Assembly: GCF_000765665.2 (NCBI RefSeq)
Contig: NZ_JROZ02000003.1
Span: 62,001-126,000, forward strand
DNA from: Helicobacter sp. MIT 05-5293
Lineage (GTDB): Bacteria; Campylobacterota; Campylobacteria; Campylobacterales; Helicobacteraceae
Length of the DNA: 64,000 bases
Reading direction: 5' to 3'
Position numbers and translations under genes: made by a program. Below the pieces are notes generated by a model. The model did no database searches, was not told where the DNA came from, and saw only the letters and a list, made by a program, of their open reading frames with translations. Each line of letters starts with the position of its first letter. Position 1 is the stretch's first letter. This document shows positions 1-18,273 of this stretch, in pieces.

Positions 1-447
1 ATTGTTCAAAATCAGATGCAAGATCGTTTTGGCGAAGTAGTTGTTCCTACAGAATCAATTATTGAGACAAAGAAAAAAATTGTCGATCGAAGTCTTTATC
101 CGGGGTATGTTTTTATCCAAGTTGATTTGGATACAAAACTTTGGCACATGATTCAGTCTTTGCCTAGAGTAGGGCGTTTTATTGGTGAAAGTAAGAAACC
201 TACACCTTTAAGCGAATCTGATATTGCTAAAATTCTTGAAAAGGTTAGAAATCCAAGTGCTCCAAAACCAAAAATTTTCTTTGAACAAGGAGAGGTTGTA
301 AGAATTATTGATGGTCCTTTTGCGAACTTTACAGGCACGGTTGAAGAATATAATTTGGAACACAAAAAACTTAAGCTTAACGTCTCAATTTTTGGGCGTA
401 ACACACCTGTTGAAATACTATATTCACAAGTAGAAAAAATCATTTAA
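1..447 (+). CDS. nusG: Transcription termination/antitermination protein NusG (5' truncated by window edge)
   Basis: The frame is open from base 1, so the N-terminus (about 30 residues judging from usual NusG length near 175-180) lies outside the window; 148 codons are visible. The visible part holds the end of the NGN domain (the YPGYVFIQ stretch) and a C-terminal KOW domain starting near the [15 protein letters not shown] segment. NusG binds RNA polymerase and couples it to Rho or the ribosome. It lies 29 bp upstream of rplK, the usual order in this operon. Identification is firm. Confidence 0.95.
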   Translation: MVQNQMQDRFGEVVVPTESIIETKKKIVDRSLYPGYVFIQVDLDTKLWHMIQSLPRVGRFIGESKKPTPLSESDIAKILEKVRNPSAPKPKIFFEQGEVVRIIDGPFANFTGTVEEYNLEHKKLKLNVSIFGRNTPVEILYSQVEKII

Positions 448-476
448 ATTTAAGTTTCTTAAAGAAAGGAAAAACG

Positions 477-902
477 ATGGGCAAAAAAGTTGTGGGTGAA
501 TTGAAATTGCAGATTCCAGCTGGAAAAGCGAATCCGTCTCCTCCCGTTGGTCCAGCTCTTGGACAAAGAGGTGTGAATATTATGGAGTTTTGTAAGGCTT
601 TTAACGAGAAGACTAAAGACATGGGTAATTTTAATATTCCTGTTATTATCACTATCTATCAAGATAAGAGTTTTACTTTTATTACAAAAAAACCTCCCGT
701 AACAGATCTTATCAAGAAAGCGGCTAATATTGCAAAAGGTTCAGATAATCCTCTTAAAAATAAAGTTGGAAAGCTGACTGACAAGCAATTAGAAGAAATT
801 GCTCAAACAAAAATAGAAGATCTTAATGCTTCAGATATACAAGCTGCAAAAAAAATTGTAGCTGGTAGTGCTCGAAGTATGGGTATTGAAATCGTAGATT
901 AA
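477..902 (+). CDS. rplK: 50S ribosomal protein L11
   Basis: The 141-residue product has the normal L11 length and the conserved N-terminal [13 protein letters not shown] segment, followed by the C-terminal RNA-binding domain ending in [11 protein letters not shown]11 binds the GTPase-associated region of 23S rRNA, where EF-G and other translational GTPases act. An AAAGGAAAAACG ribosome-binding site precedes the ATG. It is followed after 16 bp by rplA, consistent with one L11-L1 transcript. Confidence 0.98.
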   Translation: MGKKVVGELKLQIPAGKANPSPPVGPALGQRGVNIMEFCKAFNEKTKDMGNFNIPVIITIYQDKSFTFITKKPPVTDLIKKAANIAKGSDNPLKNKVGKLTDKQLEEIAQTKIEDLNASDIQAAKKIVAGSARSMGIEIVD

Positions 903-918
903 GTATGGAGTTTGTTTT

Positions 919-1623
919 ATGGGTAAAAAAATAGCAAAAAGATTACAGACCTTGCAAACAAAGGTCGATTCTCAAAAAGTTTATGATGTTCAAAGTGGTG
1001 TTAGTGTTGTAAAGTCCTTAGCTTCAGCAAAATTTGATGAAACGGTAGAGGTAGCTTTGCGTTTGGGTGTCGACCCGCGCCATGCAGACCAAATGATTCG
1101 CGGTGCTGTGGTGTTACCCCATGGCACAGGCAAAACAGTGCGTGTCGCGGTGTTTGCAAAAGGCGTCAAAGCCGATGAAGCTAAAAATGCAGGGGCTGAT
1201 GTTGTGGGTGCTGATGATTTGGCTGAAGACATCAAAGCAGGCAATATCAATTTTGATATTGTGATTGCAACACCCGATATGATGGCTTTGGTTGGAAAGG
1301 TTGGGCGCATTTTGGGACCAAAAGGGCTAATGCCAAACCCCAAAACCGGCACGGTTACAATGGATATAAGTAAGGCTGTTTCAAATGCAAAGAGCGGACA
1401 AGTAAATTTTAGAGTTGATAAAAAGGGTATTATTCACGCACCTATAGGTAAAGCTTCATTTAATGAAGAAAAAATTAAGGATAATATGCTAGAGCTTGTT
1501 CGTGCGATTAATAAGCTTAAACCTACTTCTGCAAAAGGTAAGTATATCAGAAGTAGTAGCTTATCTTTAACAATGAGTCCTTCTGTCAAAATTGATTCTC
1601 AAGAATTGATGGACACAAAATAA
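919..1623 (+). CDS. rplA: 50S ribosomal protein L1
   Basis: The 234-residue product matches the L1 family in length and in its conserved [18 protein letters not shown] segment in the middle. L1 binds 23S rRNA at the L1 stalk and, in many bacteria, represses its own operon. Codon use changes inside the gene: roughly 1060-1370 has higher GC and more C-ending codons than the flanks, which may reflect recombination within this conserved gene, but I regard that as only a hint. Confidence 0.98.
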   Translation: MGKKIAKRLQTLQTKVDSQKVYDVQSGVSVVKSLASAKFDETVEVALRLGVDPRHADQMIRGAVVLPHGTGKTVRVAVFAKGVKADEAKNAGADVVGADDLAEDIKAGNINFDIVIATPDMMALVGKVGRILGPKGLMPNPKTGTVTMDISKAVSNAKSGQVNFRVDKKGIIHAPIGKASFNEEKIKDNMLELVRAINKLKPTSAKGKYIRSSSLSLTMSPSVKIDSQELMDTK

Positions 1624-1654
1624 AATTTTTGCTAGAAGAATATCTACGCATCAT

Positions 1655-1725
1655 TTATCTTAGACTGAAGACCATAGGGGCTTAGGCTTAAAAATGACCC
1701 TGTGTGAGGTGTAGGTCTGAAAGGA
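1655..1725 (+). ncRNA. Ribosomal protein L10 leader (autoregulatory mRNA structure)
   Basis: The 109-bp gap before rplJ can fold with AGACC (1669-1673) pairing GGTCT (1714-1718) and AGGG (1676-1679) pairing CCCT (1698-1701), enclosing an internal stem-loop. This is the place and general form of the L10 leader, which in other bacteria is bound by the L10(L12)4 complex to repress rplJL translation. The pairing is read by eye; a covariance-model search against the Rfam L10 leader would settle it. Confidence 0.65.
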
Positions 1726-1732
1726 GAAGAAA

Positions 1733-2215
1733 ATGACCAAGCAAGAAAAGATTCAAGTTGTTGAATATTTAAGCTCTGAATTCAAACAAGCCTCTGCGCT
1801 GATTGTATGTGATTATAAGGGTTTGCGGGTAAGTCAGCTTGAAGCGTTGAGAGATGCTTCAAGAAAAGTGGGCATAAAAGTCCAAGTAGTTAAAAATACT
1901 TTGGCTAGTGTTGCTATGAAGAATGCTGAATATCCAGATTTAGAGCTTAAAGACACAAACATTTTTCTTTGGGCTCAAGATCAAATTGATTTATCCAAAG
2001 TTGTTTGTAAATTTGCAGATGCCAACAAAGAATATTTTTCAATTAAGGTTGGTTTGTTTGATAGACAAGTTGTTGATATTAATCATATTGTGTCTATTTC
2101 CAAGCTACCTAGTAAAGATGAACTTTTGGGTATGTTGCTGTCTGTTTGGATGGGTCCTGCTCGTTATTTTGTTACAGGACTTGATAATTTGCGAAAACAA
2201 AAAGAAGAAAATTAA
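1733..2215 (+). CDS. rplJ: 50S ribosomal protein L10
   Basis: The 160-residue product has the L10 N-terminal rRNA-binding domain ([19 protein letters not shown], then [10 protein letters not shown]) and a C-terminal helix that carries L7/L12 dimers. An AAAGGAGAAG ribosome-binding site lies just upstream of the ATG, immediately after the leader structure. rplL follows after 15 bp, so the two stalk proteins should be coordinately translated. Confidence 0.98.
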   Translation: MTKQEKIQVVEYLSSEFKQASALIVCDYKGLRVSQLEALRDASRKVGIKVQVVKNTLASVAMKNAEYPDLELKDTNIFLWAQDQIDLSKVVCKFADANKEYFSIKVGLFDRQVVDINHIVSISKLPSKDELLGMLLSVWMGPARYFVTGLDNLRKQKEEN

Positions 2216-2230
2216 AATAAGGAGTTTAAA

Positions 2231-2611
2231 ATGGCAATTTCTAAAGAAGAAGTATTAGAATATATTGGGAATCTCTCTGTATTAGAGCTTTCTGAATTAG
2301 TAAAAGCTTTTGAAGAAAAGTTTGGCGTAAGTGCTGCACCTACAGTGGTAGCAGGCGGTGCAGCTGGTGGTGGTGCAGCTGGTGGCGGTGCAGAAGAAAA
2401 AACAGAATTTAATGTTATTCTTCTTGATGCTGGTGCTAATAAGATCAATGTTATCAAAGCTGTGCGTGAAATTACAGGACTTGGGTTAAAAGAAGCTAAA
2501 GAAGCGACAGAGCAAACACCTAGCACACTTAAAGAAGGTGTAAATAAGGAAGACGCTGAAAACTTCAAGAAAAAACTTGAAGATGCTGGAGCTAAAGTCG
2601 AAATTAAATAA
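2231..2611 (+). CDS. rplL: 50S ribosomal protein L7/L12
   Basis: The 126-residue product shows the N-terminal dimerisation helix region, an Ala/Gly-rich hinge (about residues 39-55) and the conserved C-terminal domain that recruits translation factors (GLGLKEAKE, ending DAGAKVEIK). The hinge is built almost wholly of Gly and Ala in short repeats. It is the last ribosomal gene before rpoBC and is followed by a hairpin. Confidence 0.98.
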   Translation: MAISKEEVLEYIGNLSVLELSELVKAFEEKFGVSAAPTVVAGGAAGGGAAGGGAEEKTEFNVILLDAGANKINVIKAVREITGLGLKEAKEATEQTPSTLKEGVNKEDAENFKKKLEDAGAKVEIK

Positions 2612-2637
2612 ACTTTGCTTTCTTGAATATTATTTTG

Positions 2638-2674
2638 TCAAATCTTACTTTGTTAAGATTTGACTTTTTATTTT
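2638..2674 (+). terminator. Intrinsic terminator/attenuator between rplL and rpoBC
   Basis: TCAAATCTTA (2638-2647) and TAAGATTTGA (2654-2663) form a perfect 10-bp stem with a 6-nt loop, followed by CTTTTTATTTT. This is a standard intrinsic terminator form. In many bacteria the rplL-rpoB gap carries a partial terminator that lowers rpoBC expression relative to L7/L12; read-through efficiency here is unknown. Confidence 0.8.
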
Positions 2675-2738
2675 GTAGAATATTGTAAAAAATCCTTAAT
2701 TATTTTTTAGGTTTCTTTTAGAGTATTCACTCTTTTAA

Positions 2739-11441
<8,703 letters not shown>

Positions 11442-11536
11442 ATTTTTCACTCTCTCTAAGAGAAATAAAAGTTTTTGTTAGGTAAAATCTTAACATTTTT
11501 TATTCTAAGTTTAATTTTATAAATAAAGGAAGCTAA

Positions 11537-11926
11537 GTGCCAACCATTAATCAGTTGATTCGTAAAGAGAGAAAGAAGGTTACCAGAAAGACAAAGTCTC
11601 CAGCATTGTTGGAATGTCCTCAAAGAAGAGGCGTCTGCACTCGTGTTTATACTACCACACCTAAAAAGCCTAATTCGGCGTTAAGAAAAGTTGCTAAGGT
11701 AAAGCTTACTTCAAAGGTAGAAGTTATTAGCTATATACCCGGTGAAGGACATAATTTGCAAGAACACTCTATTGTACTTGTAAGGGGTGGACGTGTCAAG
11801 GATTTGCCCGGGGTGAAATATCATATTATACGCGGTGCTTTAGATACTGCAGGCGTTGTTAAACGAACAGTTTCTCGTAGTAAATATGGTGCAAAAAAAG
11901 CTAAGTCAAGTGGCGATAAAAAATAA
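11537..11926 (+). CDS. rpsL: 30S ribosomal protein S12
   Basis: The 129-residue product carries the near-invariant S12 segments ([54 protein letters not shown]), including the lysines where streptomycin resistance mutations occur. Translation starts at GTG (11537) with AAAGGAAG upstream, because the protein must begin at PTINQ. S12 sits at the decoding centre. The 95-bp gap after rpoBC may hold a promoter; rpsG follows by 14 bp. Confidence 0.97.
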   Translation: MPTINQLIRKERKKVTRKTKSPALLECPQRRGVCTRVYTTTPKKPNSALRKVAKVKLTSKVEVISYIPGEGHNLQEHSIVLVRGGRVKDLPGVKYHIIRGALDTAGVVKRTVSRSKYGAKKAKSSGDKK

Positions 11927-11937
11927 TTAAGGAATAA

Positions 11938-12408
<471 letters not shown>

Positions 12409-12421
12409 TTAAGGGGTAAAA

Positions 12422-14500
12422 ATGGCTAGAAAGACACCTTTGGATCGTATCAGAAATATTGGTATCGCTGCTCATATTGATGCAGGCAAGACTACAACAT
12501 CAGAAAGAATTTTATTCTACACAGGCGTAAGTCATAAAATTGGTGAAGTTCATGATGGGGCTGCAACAATGGATTGGATGGAGCAGGAGAAAGAAAGAGG
12601 TATCACTATTACTTCTGCAACAACTACTTGTTTTTGGAAAGATTTTCAAATTAACTTGATTGACACACCCGGACACGTTGATTTTACAATTGAAGTTGAA
12701 CGATCAATGCGTGTTTTAGATGGTGCAGTAGCAGTATTTTGTTCTGTGGGTGGTGTGCAACCTCAAAGTGAAACAGTGTGGAGACAAGCTAATAAATATG
12801 GTGTGCCTCGAATGGTTTTTGTTAATAAAATGGACCGCATTGGTGCAAACTTTTATAATGTTGAGGAGCAAATTAAGCAACGCTTGAAAGCTAATCCTGT
12901 TCCTGTAAATATTCCTATCGGTGCAGAAGAAAATTTCAAAGGTGTAGTTGATTTAGTGCAAATGAAAGCTATTGTATGGAATGATGAATCTATGGGTGCC
13001 AAGTATGACATTGAAGATATTCCACAAGATTTACTTGAAAAGGCATCGCAATATCGCGAGAAGCTTTTAGAGGCTGCAGCAGAACAAGATGAAGCCTTAA
13101 TGGAAAAATATCTTGGTGGAGAAGAGTTAAGCGTTGAGGAAATTAAAAAAGGTATCAAGATAGGTTGCCTTAATATGAGTCTGATTCCTATGCTTTGTGG
13201 TTCATCATTTAAAAATAAAGGCGTGCAAACTTTGCTTGATGCTGTAGTGGATTATTTACCTGCACCTACTGAAGTTGCTGAAATCAAAGGTATAGATCCA
13301 AAGAATGATTCTGAGTTAAGCGTAGAATCAAGCGATAACGGAGCATTTGCTGGACTAGCTTTTAAAATTATGACAGATCCTTTTGTGGGGCAGCTTACAT
13401 TTGTGCGTGCTTATCGAGGTAAGCTTGAATCTGGGAGTTATGTCCTTAACTCAACTAAAGGTAAAAAAGAGCGCGTAGGTCGTCTTCTTAAAATGCACTC
13501 AAATAAGCGTGAAGATATTAAGGAAATTTATGCAGGTGAGATATGTGCTTTCGTAGGTTTGAAAGAAACCGTAACGGGAGATACTTTATGTGATGAGAAA
13601 TCACCAGTCATTTTAGAGAGAATGGATTTTCCAGAACCTGTAATACAGATTGCTGTTGAACCTAAGACTAAGGCAGATCAAGAAAAAATGTCAATTGCTT
13701 TAGGAAAGCTTGCCGAAGAAGATCCTAGTTTTAGAGTGAGCACACACGAAGAGACAGGGCAAACATTGATTGGTGGTATGGGCGAACTTCATTTAGAAAT
13801 TATCGTTGATAGACTTAAAAGAGAGTTTAGGGTAGAGGCTGAAGTCGGCGAGCCACAAGTTGCATTCAGAGAAACAATCCGCAGTGCTGTAGAGCAAGAA
13901 TGCAAATATGCTAAACAATCAGGTGGTCGCGGGCAGTATGGGCATGTTCATATTAAACTTGAACCCAAAGAAGCAGGTGCAGGATATGAGTTTGTCAATA
14001 ATATAAGCGGTGGCGTTATTCCCAAGGAATATATACCCGCTGTAGATAAGGGTATCCAAGAGGCAATGCAGAATGGTGTTCTTGCCGGATACCCTGTTGT
14101 GGATTTTAAAGTAACACTTTATGATGGAAGCTATCATGATGTGGATTCATCTGAAATGGCGTTTAAAATCGCCGGTTCTATGGCATTTAAAGACGCTTGC
14201 CGTAAGGCAAATGCGGTGCTTTTGGAACCTATGATGAAGGTTGAAGTGGAGGTCCCTGAAGAGTATATGGGCGATGTGATTGGAGATCTGAATAGACGTA
14301 GAGGGCAAATCAATTCTATGGACGATCGTATGGGACTCAAGATTGTTAATGCTTTTGTGCCTTTAGCGGAAATGTTTGGATATTCTACTGATCTTCGTTC
14401 GGCTACACAGGGTAGAGGCACTTATACAATGGAATTTGATCATTATGGTGAAGTTCCTGCGAATATTGCCAAAGATATTATGGAAAAAAGAAAGGGGTAA
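12422..14500 (+). CDS. fusA: Elongation factor G
   Basis: The 692-residue GTPase has the G1 motif AHIDAGKTT near residues 17-25, the DTPGH switch II motif near 81-85, NKMD, and the EF-G domain IV/V regions ([19 protein letters not shown]). It drives ribosome translocation and, with RRF, recycling. Length and order match the family. The tuf gene that often follows is absent here; two small lipoprotein genes come next, the first 3 bp after the stop. Confidence 0.98.
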   Translation: MARKTPLDRIRNIGIAAHIDAGKTTTSERILFYTGVSHKIGEVHDGAATMDWMEQEKERGITITSATTTCFWKDFQINLIDTPGHVDFTIEVERSMRVLDGAVAVFCSVGGVQPQSETVWRQANKYGVPRMVFVNKMDRIGANFYNVEEQIKQRLKANPVPVNIPIGAEENFKGVVDLVQMKAIVWNDESMGAKYDIEDIPQDLLEKASQYREKLLEAAAEQDEALMEKYLGGEELSVEEIKKGIKIGCLNMSLIPMLCGSSFKNKGVQTLLDAVVDYLPAPTEVAEIKGIDPKNDSELSVESSDNGAFAGLAFKIMTDPFVGQLTFVRAYRGKLESGSYVLNSTKGKKERVGRLLKMHSNKREDIKEIYAGEICAFVGLKETVTGDTLCDEKSPVILERMDFPEPVIQIAVEPKTKADQEKMSIALGKLAEEDPSFRVSTHEETGQTLIGGMGELHLEIIVDRLKREFRVEAEVGEPQVAFRETIRSAVEQECKYAKQSGGRGQYGHVHIKLEPKEAGAGYEFVNNISGGVIPKEYIPAVDKGIQEAMQNGVLAGYPVVDFKVTLYDGSYHDVDSSEMAFKIAGSMAFKDACRKANAVLLEPMMKVEVEVPEEYMGDVIGDLNRRRGQINSMDDRMGLKIVNAFVPLAEMFGYSTDLRSATQGRGTYTMEFDHYGEVPANIAKDIMEKRKG

Positions 14501-14503
14501 AAA

Positions 14504-14782
14504 ATGAAAAAGTTACTTTTTGTTTTGGGTTTAGGTTTAGTGTTTGTAGCTTGCGGTGATAAAGCAAAAGAAGAGGCTACAACTGAAAAGCAACCAGAGA
14601 GTGTTATTGAGGTAATCGAAACTCCTGTGATTGTTGTTGAGCCACAAGCAGAAGAAAACAAATCTGACGAAGCACAGACTGAAGCTACTGAAGAAAATAA
14701 ATCTGACGAAGCACAGACTGAAGCTACTGAAGAAAATAAATCTGACGAAGCACAGACTGAAGCTACTGAAGAAAATAAATAA
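14504..14782 (+). CDS. Small acidic lipoprotein with three perfect 13-residue tandem repeats
   Basis: The 92-residue product begins with a hydrophobic signal and the lipobox LVFVAC, so Cys17 is probably lipidated. The mature part is very acidic. Its C-terminal half is three copies of EENKSDEAQTEAT plus a partial EENK, encoded by 39-bp direct repeats from 14651 to 14767. I recognise no family and no catalytic motif; a flexible envelope tether or decoy is only a guess. It starts 3 bp after fusA, so it is likely co-transcribed with it. Repeat number should vary between strains because the units are multiples of three. Confidence 0.75.
   Translation: MKKLLFVLGLGLVFVACGDKAKEEATTEKQPESVIEVIETPVIVVEPQAEENKSDEAQTEATEENKSDEAQTEATEENKSDEAQTEATEENK
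14651..14767 (+). repeat. 39-bp tandem direct repeat, three copies, in frame
   Basis: Copies start at 14651, 14690 and 14729. Copies two and three agree base for base; copy one differs by a single C/T in the fourth codon. A fourth partial copy of 12 bases precedes the stop. The units encode 13 residues, so copy-number change alters protein length without shifting the frame. Confidence 0.95.
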
Positions 14783-14790
14783 TTTTCAAT

Positions 14791-14807
14791 TCCCCGATTT
14801 TCGGGGA
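14791..14807 (+). other. Short GC-rich hairpin in the gap between two lipoprotein genes
   Basis: TCCCCGA and TCGGGGA form a perfect 7-bp stem with a 3-nt loop. No T-run follows, and the next gene's ribosome-binding site (AAGGAATTG) begins a few bases later. An mRNA processing or stability element fits better than an intrinsic terminator. Confidence 0.45.
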
Positions 14808-14824
14808 TTAAAGGAATTGTTGTA

Positions 14825-15283
14825 ATGAAAAAGAATTTGATTATATGGAGTATAGTTTTGGGTTTGGTGGCTTGCTCCGATAGTGGAGAATCCTCTCGGA
14901 CGACATATTCTCCTCTCGCAGAACAAGAACAAGAAGTAGTTTCTTTAGAACAAGAGGTTTTAGAAGATATTCAAGTGAGTGATGCAATTCTTTCTTCATC
15001 GACACCAGCACCAGTCAATAATACTCCTCCTCAAGTTGATGCTCAAGTGCTTTATAAAAAATGCGTAGCTTGCCATGGTAAAGATGGAAAAACCGTTGCA
15101 CCCGGAAGTGTGGGCAATGTGCTAATCGCAAGTCTTAATAAAGCTCAAGTCATTGAAGCACTTAAAGGTTTTCGTGCTCAAACATTGAGTAAAGGTGGTA
15201 ATTCTGTCATAATGTATATGCAGACAAAGAATCTTACTGACGAAGATATAGAGGCTCTTGCAACTTATATTGATGCTCTGTGA
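14825..15283 (+). CDS. c-type cytochrome lipoprotein (monohaem)
   Basis: The 152-residue product has a signal with lipobox LGLVAC (Cys17), a Gln/Glu/Ser/Pro-rich linker to about residue 75, and a small cytochrome c domain with one haem motif CVACH near residues 80-84. A Met-containing stretch near the C-terminus (VIMYMQTKNLTDEDIEALA) could supply the axial ligand. This is the layout of a membrane-anchored class I cytochrome c553-type electron carrier facing the periplasm. Partner enzymes are not encoded next to it. Confidence 0.85.
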   Translation: MKKNLIIWSIVLGLVACSDSGESSRTTYSPLAEQEQEVVSLEQEVLEDIQVSDAILSSSTPAPVNNTPPQVDAQVLYKKCVACHGKDGKTVAPGSVGNVLIASLNKAQVIEALKGFRAQTLSKGGNSVIMYMQTKNLTDEDIEALATYIDAL

Positions 15284-15305
15284 GCTACTTTCTTTTTCTA
15301 ATCTT

Positions 15306-15380
15306 TTAGTCTTCTGCTGTTCTTAAAACTTTTCTAAAGCTCAATGTCGGGAAATTGCTTTGTGTCTTTCTGATTGCAAT
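15306..15380 (-). pseudogene. Decayed 3' remnant of a second tonB gene
   Basis: On the minus strand, 15336-15380 repeats the 3' part of the neighbouring tonB (15545-15589) with 43 of 45 bases identical. In the same frame it encodes IAIRKTQSNFPTLSF, then diverges (RKVLRTAED) and stops at 15306-15308. No start or further TonB sequence is recognisable upstream apart from scattered matches around 15390. It looks like the leftover of a tandem duplication. Confidence 0.75.
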
Positions 15381-15496
15381 CTGTGTAAGTAAAAGATTGC
15401 AGATACAGATTCATTATTTGACTTTTGAGAGAAGAATAGCTCTTTAATATAGAGTTTTTAAGTTTATTAAGAAAACATAAAACCTAATGTGATGGA

Positions 15497-16171
15497 TTAG
15501 ATTCTCTCAAGCTCATAAACGATAGGAATTTCTACTTTTGTTGTAAAGCTCAATGTCGGGAAATCGCTTTGTGCCTTTCTGATTGCAATTACTGCAGCTT
15601 CATTGAAAAGATTGTGCGAACAAGGCTTAGTAACTTTGATATTTGCTACTCTCCCATCTTTGTAAATCACAAATTCCACAATGACTTCCCCTTCAAGTCC
15701 TCGTTTTCTCGCCATTGTGGGGTATCGATTTTTGCGATCAATTGCTCTTTTGATTTTTGAAAAAACTTCATCTTCTTCCCCATTCCGATAAGAAAGTGTT
15801 TGGATCATATCCCCCTCTTCGATTTTTTCATCAGGCTGCGCCTTGGGCTGTTTGCTAGGGGGGATTTCCTCTTCTTGCTGTGCAAGTTTGCCATATTCTT
15901 TGAATATTTCCTTATGATGTTTTTTCTTTTTATGCACAATAGGCTTAGGTTTAGGATCAATTTGTTCTTCATTGGAAGGTGTTTGGAAAGTTGCCAAACT
16001 TATTGTTGTAAAAGCATCACCATCTTGTTGGAGGTCAATTTGGTGAAAATGGTTATAAAATAGCATTAAAAGTGCGCCATGTAGAGCCAAAGAAATAGTA
16101 AAACCAATTTTAGAAGAGCTTATTGATTTTGTTGATTTATTTTGTTTTGGTTGAAATGCCAAAGTTTTCAT
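15497..16171 (-). CDS. tonB: TonB energy-transducing protein
   Basis: The 224-residue product has one N-terminal membrane segment (about residues 23-41, GFTISLALHGALLMLFY) with the conserved His after a Ser, a Pro/Lys/Glu-rich periplasmic spacer with a PKPKPIVHKKKKHHK stretch, and a C-terminal TonB domain (RYPTMARKRGLEGEVIVEF). It links the proton-driven ExbB-ExbD motor to outer-membrane receptors for iron, haem or nickel. Its start overlaps the 3' end of exbD by 35 bp. The same exbB-exbD-tonB order beside nikR is known from H. pylori. Confidence 0.95.
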   Translation of the reverse strand: MKTLAFQPKQNKSTKSISSSKIGFTISLALHGALLMLFYNHFHQIDLQQDGDAFTTISLATFQTPSNEEQIDPKPKPIVHKKKKHHKEIFKEYGKLAQQEEEIPPSKQPKAQPDEKIEEGDMIQTLSYRNGEEDEVFSKIKRAIDRKNRYPTMARKRGLEGEVIVEFVIYKDGRVANIKVTKPCSHNLFNEAAVIAIRKAQSDFPTLSFTTKVEIPIVYELERI

Positions 16172-16517
16172 GACCTTTCTCCTTTAAAATATCCACAATC
16201 TGGACAAAAGTCCCAAATGCCGAATCCTTATCGCTTTTAAGCTGGATAAGTGTTTTATTGTCAATTTTATTGATTTCTATTTTGAGTAGCTCAATATCGA
16301 CAGGTTTATCATCAAAATAAATCGTATTTTTATCATCAATAGTGATATTGATAGGCTTATCATCTTTATTCTGTTGATTATGGCTTGCATAGGGTAGCTC
16401 GACTTTTATTTGTCCTTGTGCGATAAAAGTTGAAACGCTCAAAACAATTGCCAAAAGCACGAGCATTACATCAATAAATGGGACAATATTTAAACCTTCT
16501 TTTCGAGGGATCTTCAT
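16137..16517 (-). CDS. exbD: ExbD/TolR-type biopolymer transport protein
   Basis: The 126-residue product begins with a short cytoplasmic tail and a single membrane segment containing the proton-path Asp in [17 protein letters not shown], followed by a periplasmic domain. With ExbB it uses the proton gradient to energise TonB. It overlaps exbB by 4 bp (ATGA) and tonB by 35 bp, indicating tight translational coupling in one operon. Confidence 0.95.
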   Translation of the reverse strand: MKIPRKEGLNIVPFIDVMLVLLAIVLSVSTFIAQGQIKVELPYASHNQQNKDDKPINITIDDKNTIYFDDKPVDIELLKIEINKIDNKTLIQLKSDKDSAFGTFVQIVDILKEKGHENFGISTKTK

Positions 16518-16954
16518 TGCACTTGTCCATTATTGTTCTTTTGAGATTTGAAGCGGTTAAGCATAATATCCATTTTGCGTAGAAAAATATTATAAATGAT
16601 AAGGGTAGGTATCGCCACAAATAGTCCCAAAGCAGTTGCTTTAAGAGCAGTAGATAAGCCCAACATAATGCTTTGAGCGTCCATACCGCCGCTCACGCTC
16701 ATATCATAAAATGTAATCATAATTCCTATAACTGTGCCTAGCAGCCCTACATAAGGTGCATTTGAATAAATAATATAAAGTGCTGTAAGATTTTTACTCA
16801 AAGATTCTTCCAAGCTCAATTCATCTTGATAATCTGAAAGTTTAAGACGTGCGTAAAATATGACACGTTCGCAACTAAACCATACGACTAAAAAGCTCAT
16901 TAATCCCAAAATAGCAAAGATAAGATGATCGATATATTCTTTAAGAAATTCCAC
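16514..16954 (-). CDS. exbB: ExbB/TolQ/MotA-family proton channel protein
   Basis: The 146-residue protein has three hydrophobic segments (near 13-30, 60-80 and 105-130) and the family motif around [13 protein letters not shown] and [20 protein letters not shown]. It forms the proton channel with ExbD. It is the first gene of the operon, and its upstream region is shared with the divergent nikR. Confidence 0.95.
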   Translation of the reverse strand: MEFLKEYIDHLIFAILGLMSFLVVWFSCERVIFYARLKLSDYQDELSLEESLSKNLTALYIIYSNAPYVGLLGTVIGIMITFYDMSVSGGMDAQSIMLGLSTALKATALGLFVAIPTLIIYNIFLRKMDIMLNRFKSQKNNNGQVQ

Positions 16955-17007
16955 AAAAACTCCTTGTTAAAATCTTTTTATTCTTTTAGAGCTAATTTTT
17001 ATATGAA

Positions 17008-17043
17008 TATTATAAAAATAATTATTAAAATAAGCTAATAATA
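17008..17043. promoter_or_regulatory. Candidate Fur/NikR operator between exbB and nikR
   Basis: The divergent gap contains the palindrome AATAATTATT (17017-17026) with TATTATA (17008-17014) and TAATAATA (17036-17043) on either side. Fur boxes in Helicobacter resemble TAATAATnATTATTA, and NikR sites are AT-rich dyads, so this is a plausible iron/nickel operator for both directions. The background is also very AT-rich, so the call rests on position as much as on sequence. Confidence 0.35.
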
Positions 17044-17085
17044 GCCTTTAATTTTTATTAAATTTATACTTTGGATTTTTTTGGA

Positions 17086-17091
17086 TACAAT
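17086..17091 (+). promoter_or_regulatory. Candidate -10 box for nikR-nadD
   Basis: TACAAT preceded by TGGA lies 53 bases before the nikR start. Vegetative promoters of Helicobacter often have a good -10 and a T-rich region instead of a -35, as seen here with the run of T at 17076-17082. Confidence 0.45.
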
Positions 17092-17144
17092 CTCAAAATT
17101 ATTTTCTTGGAGAATCTAGATTCTAATTTACTTAAGGGGTTTAA

Positions 17145-17579
17145 ATGAAACACCACAATATCATTCGTTTCAGTGTGTCTCTTCCGCAAAATTTGCTGGA
17201 GAATCTTGATAAAAATTTGACTTACAAAGGGTATTCTTCGCGTTCTGAATTAGTGCGTGATATGATACGCGAAAAACTCAATGAGGAATCATGGAATCAC
17301 GAGAGCGATTCTGATACGGGTGTGGCTGTTTTGGTGATTGTTTATGATCATCATCAACGTGAGCTTAATCAAAAAATGATTGATATTCAACATAACAGCA
17401 TACATCATGGTCAAATTAATATCTTGTGCAATACTCATGTGCATTTGGACCATCATAATTGCCTCGAGACGATTATATTGCAGGGCAATAGACAAAATAT
17501 AGAAAACTTCAGCATTGAAGTAGGTGGATTAAAAGGCGTGAAGTTCTCAAAACTCACCCGCACAAATAAATTCGAGTGA
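17145..17579 (+). CDS. nikR: Nickel-responsive regulator NikR
   Basis: The 144-residue product has an N-terminal ribbon-helix-helix domain ([17 protein letters not shown]...[16 protein letters not shown]) and the C-terminal ACT-like metal domain. His87, His98, His100 and Cys106 line up with the nickel ligands H88, H99, H101 and C107 of H. pylori NikR, shifted by one. It binds DNA when loaded with Ni(II) and controls nickel uptake and storage genes. It is divergent from exbB-exbD-tonB, which energises nickel as well as iron import. nadD begins 6 bp after its stop. Confidence 0.96.
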   Translation: MKHHNIIRFSVSLPQNLLENLDKNLTYKGYSSRSELVRDMIREKLNEESWNHESDSDTGVAVLVIVYDHHQRELNQKMIDIQHNSIHHGQINILCNTHVHLDHHNCLETIILQGNRQNIENFSIEVGGLKGVKFSKLTRTNKFE

Positions 17580-17585
17580 GATTCT

Positions 17586-18221
17586 GTGAATCAGACAAAG
17601 AAAACGAGACAAAGAATCGGTATTTATGGAGGGAGTTTTGATCCTTTTCATCAAGGACATTATGAGATTATCAGAGTTGCCTTAGAATCTTTACCTCTTG
17701 AAACTTTGTGGCTATTACCCAATTTCCGTAATCCTATGAAATCTCAAAGTATGTTTAGTGCGGAGATTCGTTTGAGAATGTGTGAAATAGTCGCGCAAGA
17801 ATGGCAAAAGCAGGGATATGATGTGCGTGTGTGTGATTATGAAATCAAATCTCATCATGCTATCTTCACAATCCAAAGTATCCAATATTTTCAATCTATC
17901 CTTCGTCTAGAATCTAAAATATTTTTTCTGCTCGGTGAAGATAGTTTTAATACACTTCCTTTGTGGAAAGATTCTCAAAAGTTGTGTGAAATGCTTGATT
18001 TTGTCGTGATTAAAAGGCAAGGCTCTTTTTTGGACAAAAGCCTATCTCCTCATAGAATCCCTATTTATCAGCATTGCTGTATTGATTCAGATTTGGCATC
18101 ATTGTCTTCAACGCATTTACGACAGCTTTTTGAAGATGGGCATAAGCAAGAGGCATTTGCTAAGATTCCTGCCTGTTTGCATTCATTATTAGAGCAATAT
18201 TTTGCTCATCAAAAAGCATAA
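17586..18221 (+). CDS. nadD: Nicotinate-nucleotide adenylyltransferase
   Basis: The 211-residue product has the nucleotidyltransferase motif GIYGGSFDPFHQGH near residues 12-25 and the C-terminal SSTHLRQ motif that contacts ATP. It makes nicotinate adenine dinucleotide from NaMN and ATP for NAD synthesis. The start is GTG at 17586, close behind nikR; no better ATG lies before the GGSFDPFH motif. Pairing with rsfS downstream is common in bacteria. Confidence 0.92.
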   Translation: MNQTKKTRQRIGIYGGSFDPFHQGHYEIIRVALESLPLETLWLLPNFRNPMKSQSMFSAEIRLRMCEIVAQEWQKQGYDVRVCDYEIKSHHAIFTIQSIQYFQSILRLESKIFFLLGEDSFNTLPLWKDSQKLCEMLDFVVIKRQGSFLDKSLSPHRIPIYQHCCIDSDLASLSSTHLRQLFEDGHKQEAFAKIPACLHSLLEQYFAHQKA

Positions 18222-18231
18222 AAGTTTGGTT

Positions 18232-18237
18232 ATAATG
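18232..18237 (+). promoter_or_regulatory. -10 box for rsfS
   Basis: A perfect TATAAT lies 36 bases before the rsfS start, in the gap after nadD. It suggests that rsfS has its own promoter in addition to read-through. Confidence 0.5.
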
Positions 18238-18273
18238 CCTATTTACAAATTAAAGTTTGATGAGGAGTAAAGA

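Noticed and set aside
1060-1370. Higher-GC patch inside rplA as a horizontally acquired segment
   Set aside because: The patch is short, the protein is highly conserved there, and selection on codons could explain it; noted only in the rplA entry.
14651-14782. Regular repeats considered as a CRISPR-like array
   Set aside because: The units are directly adjacent without spacers, are in frame with a lipoprotein, and encode an acidic repeat.
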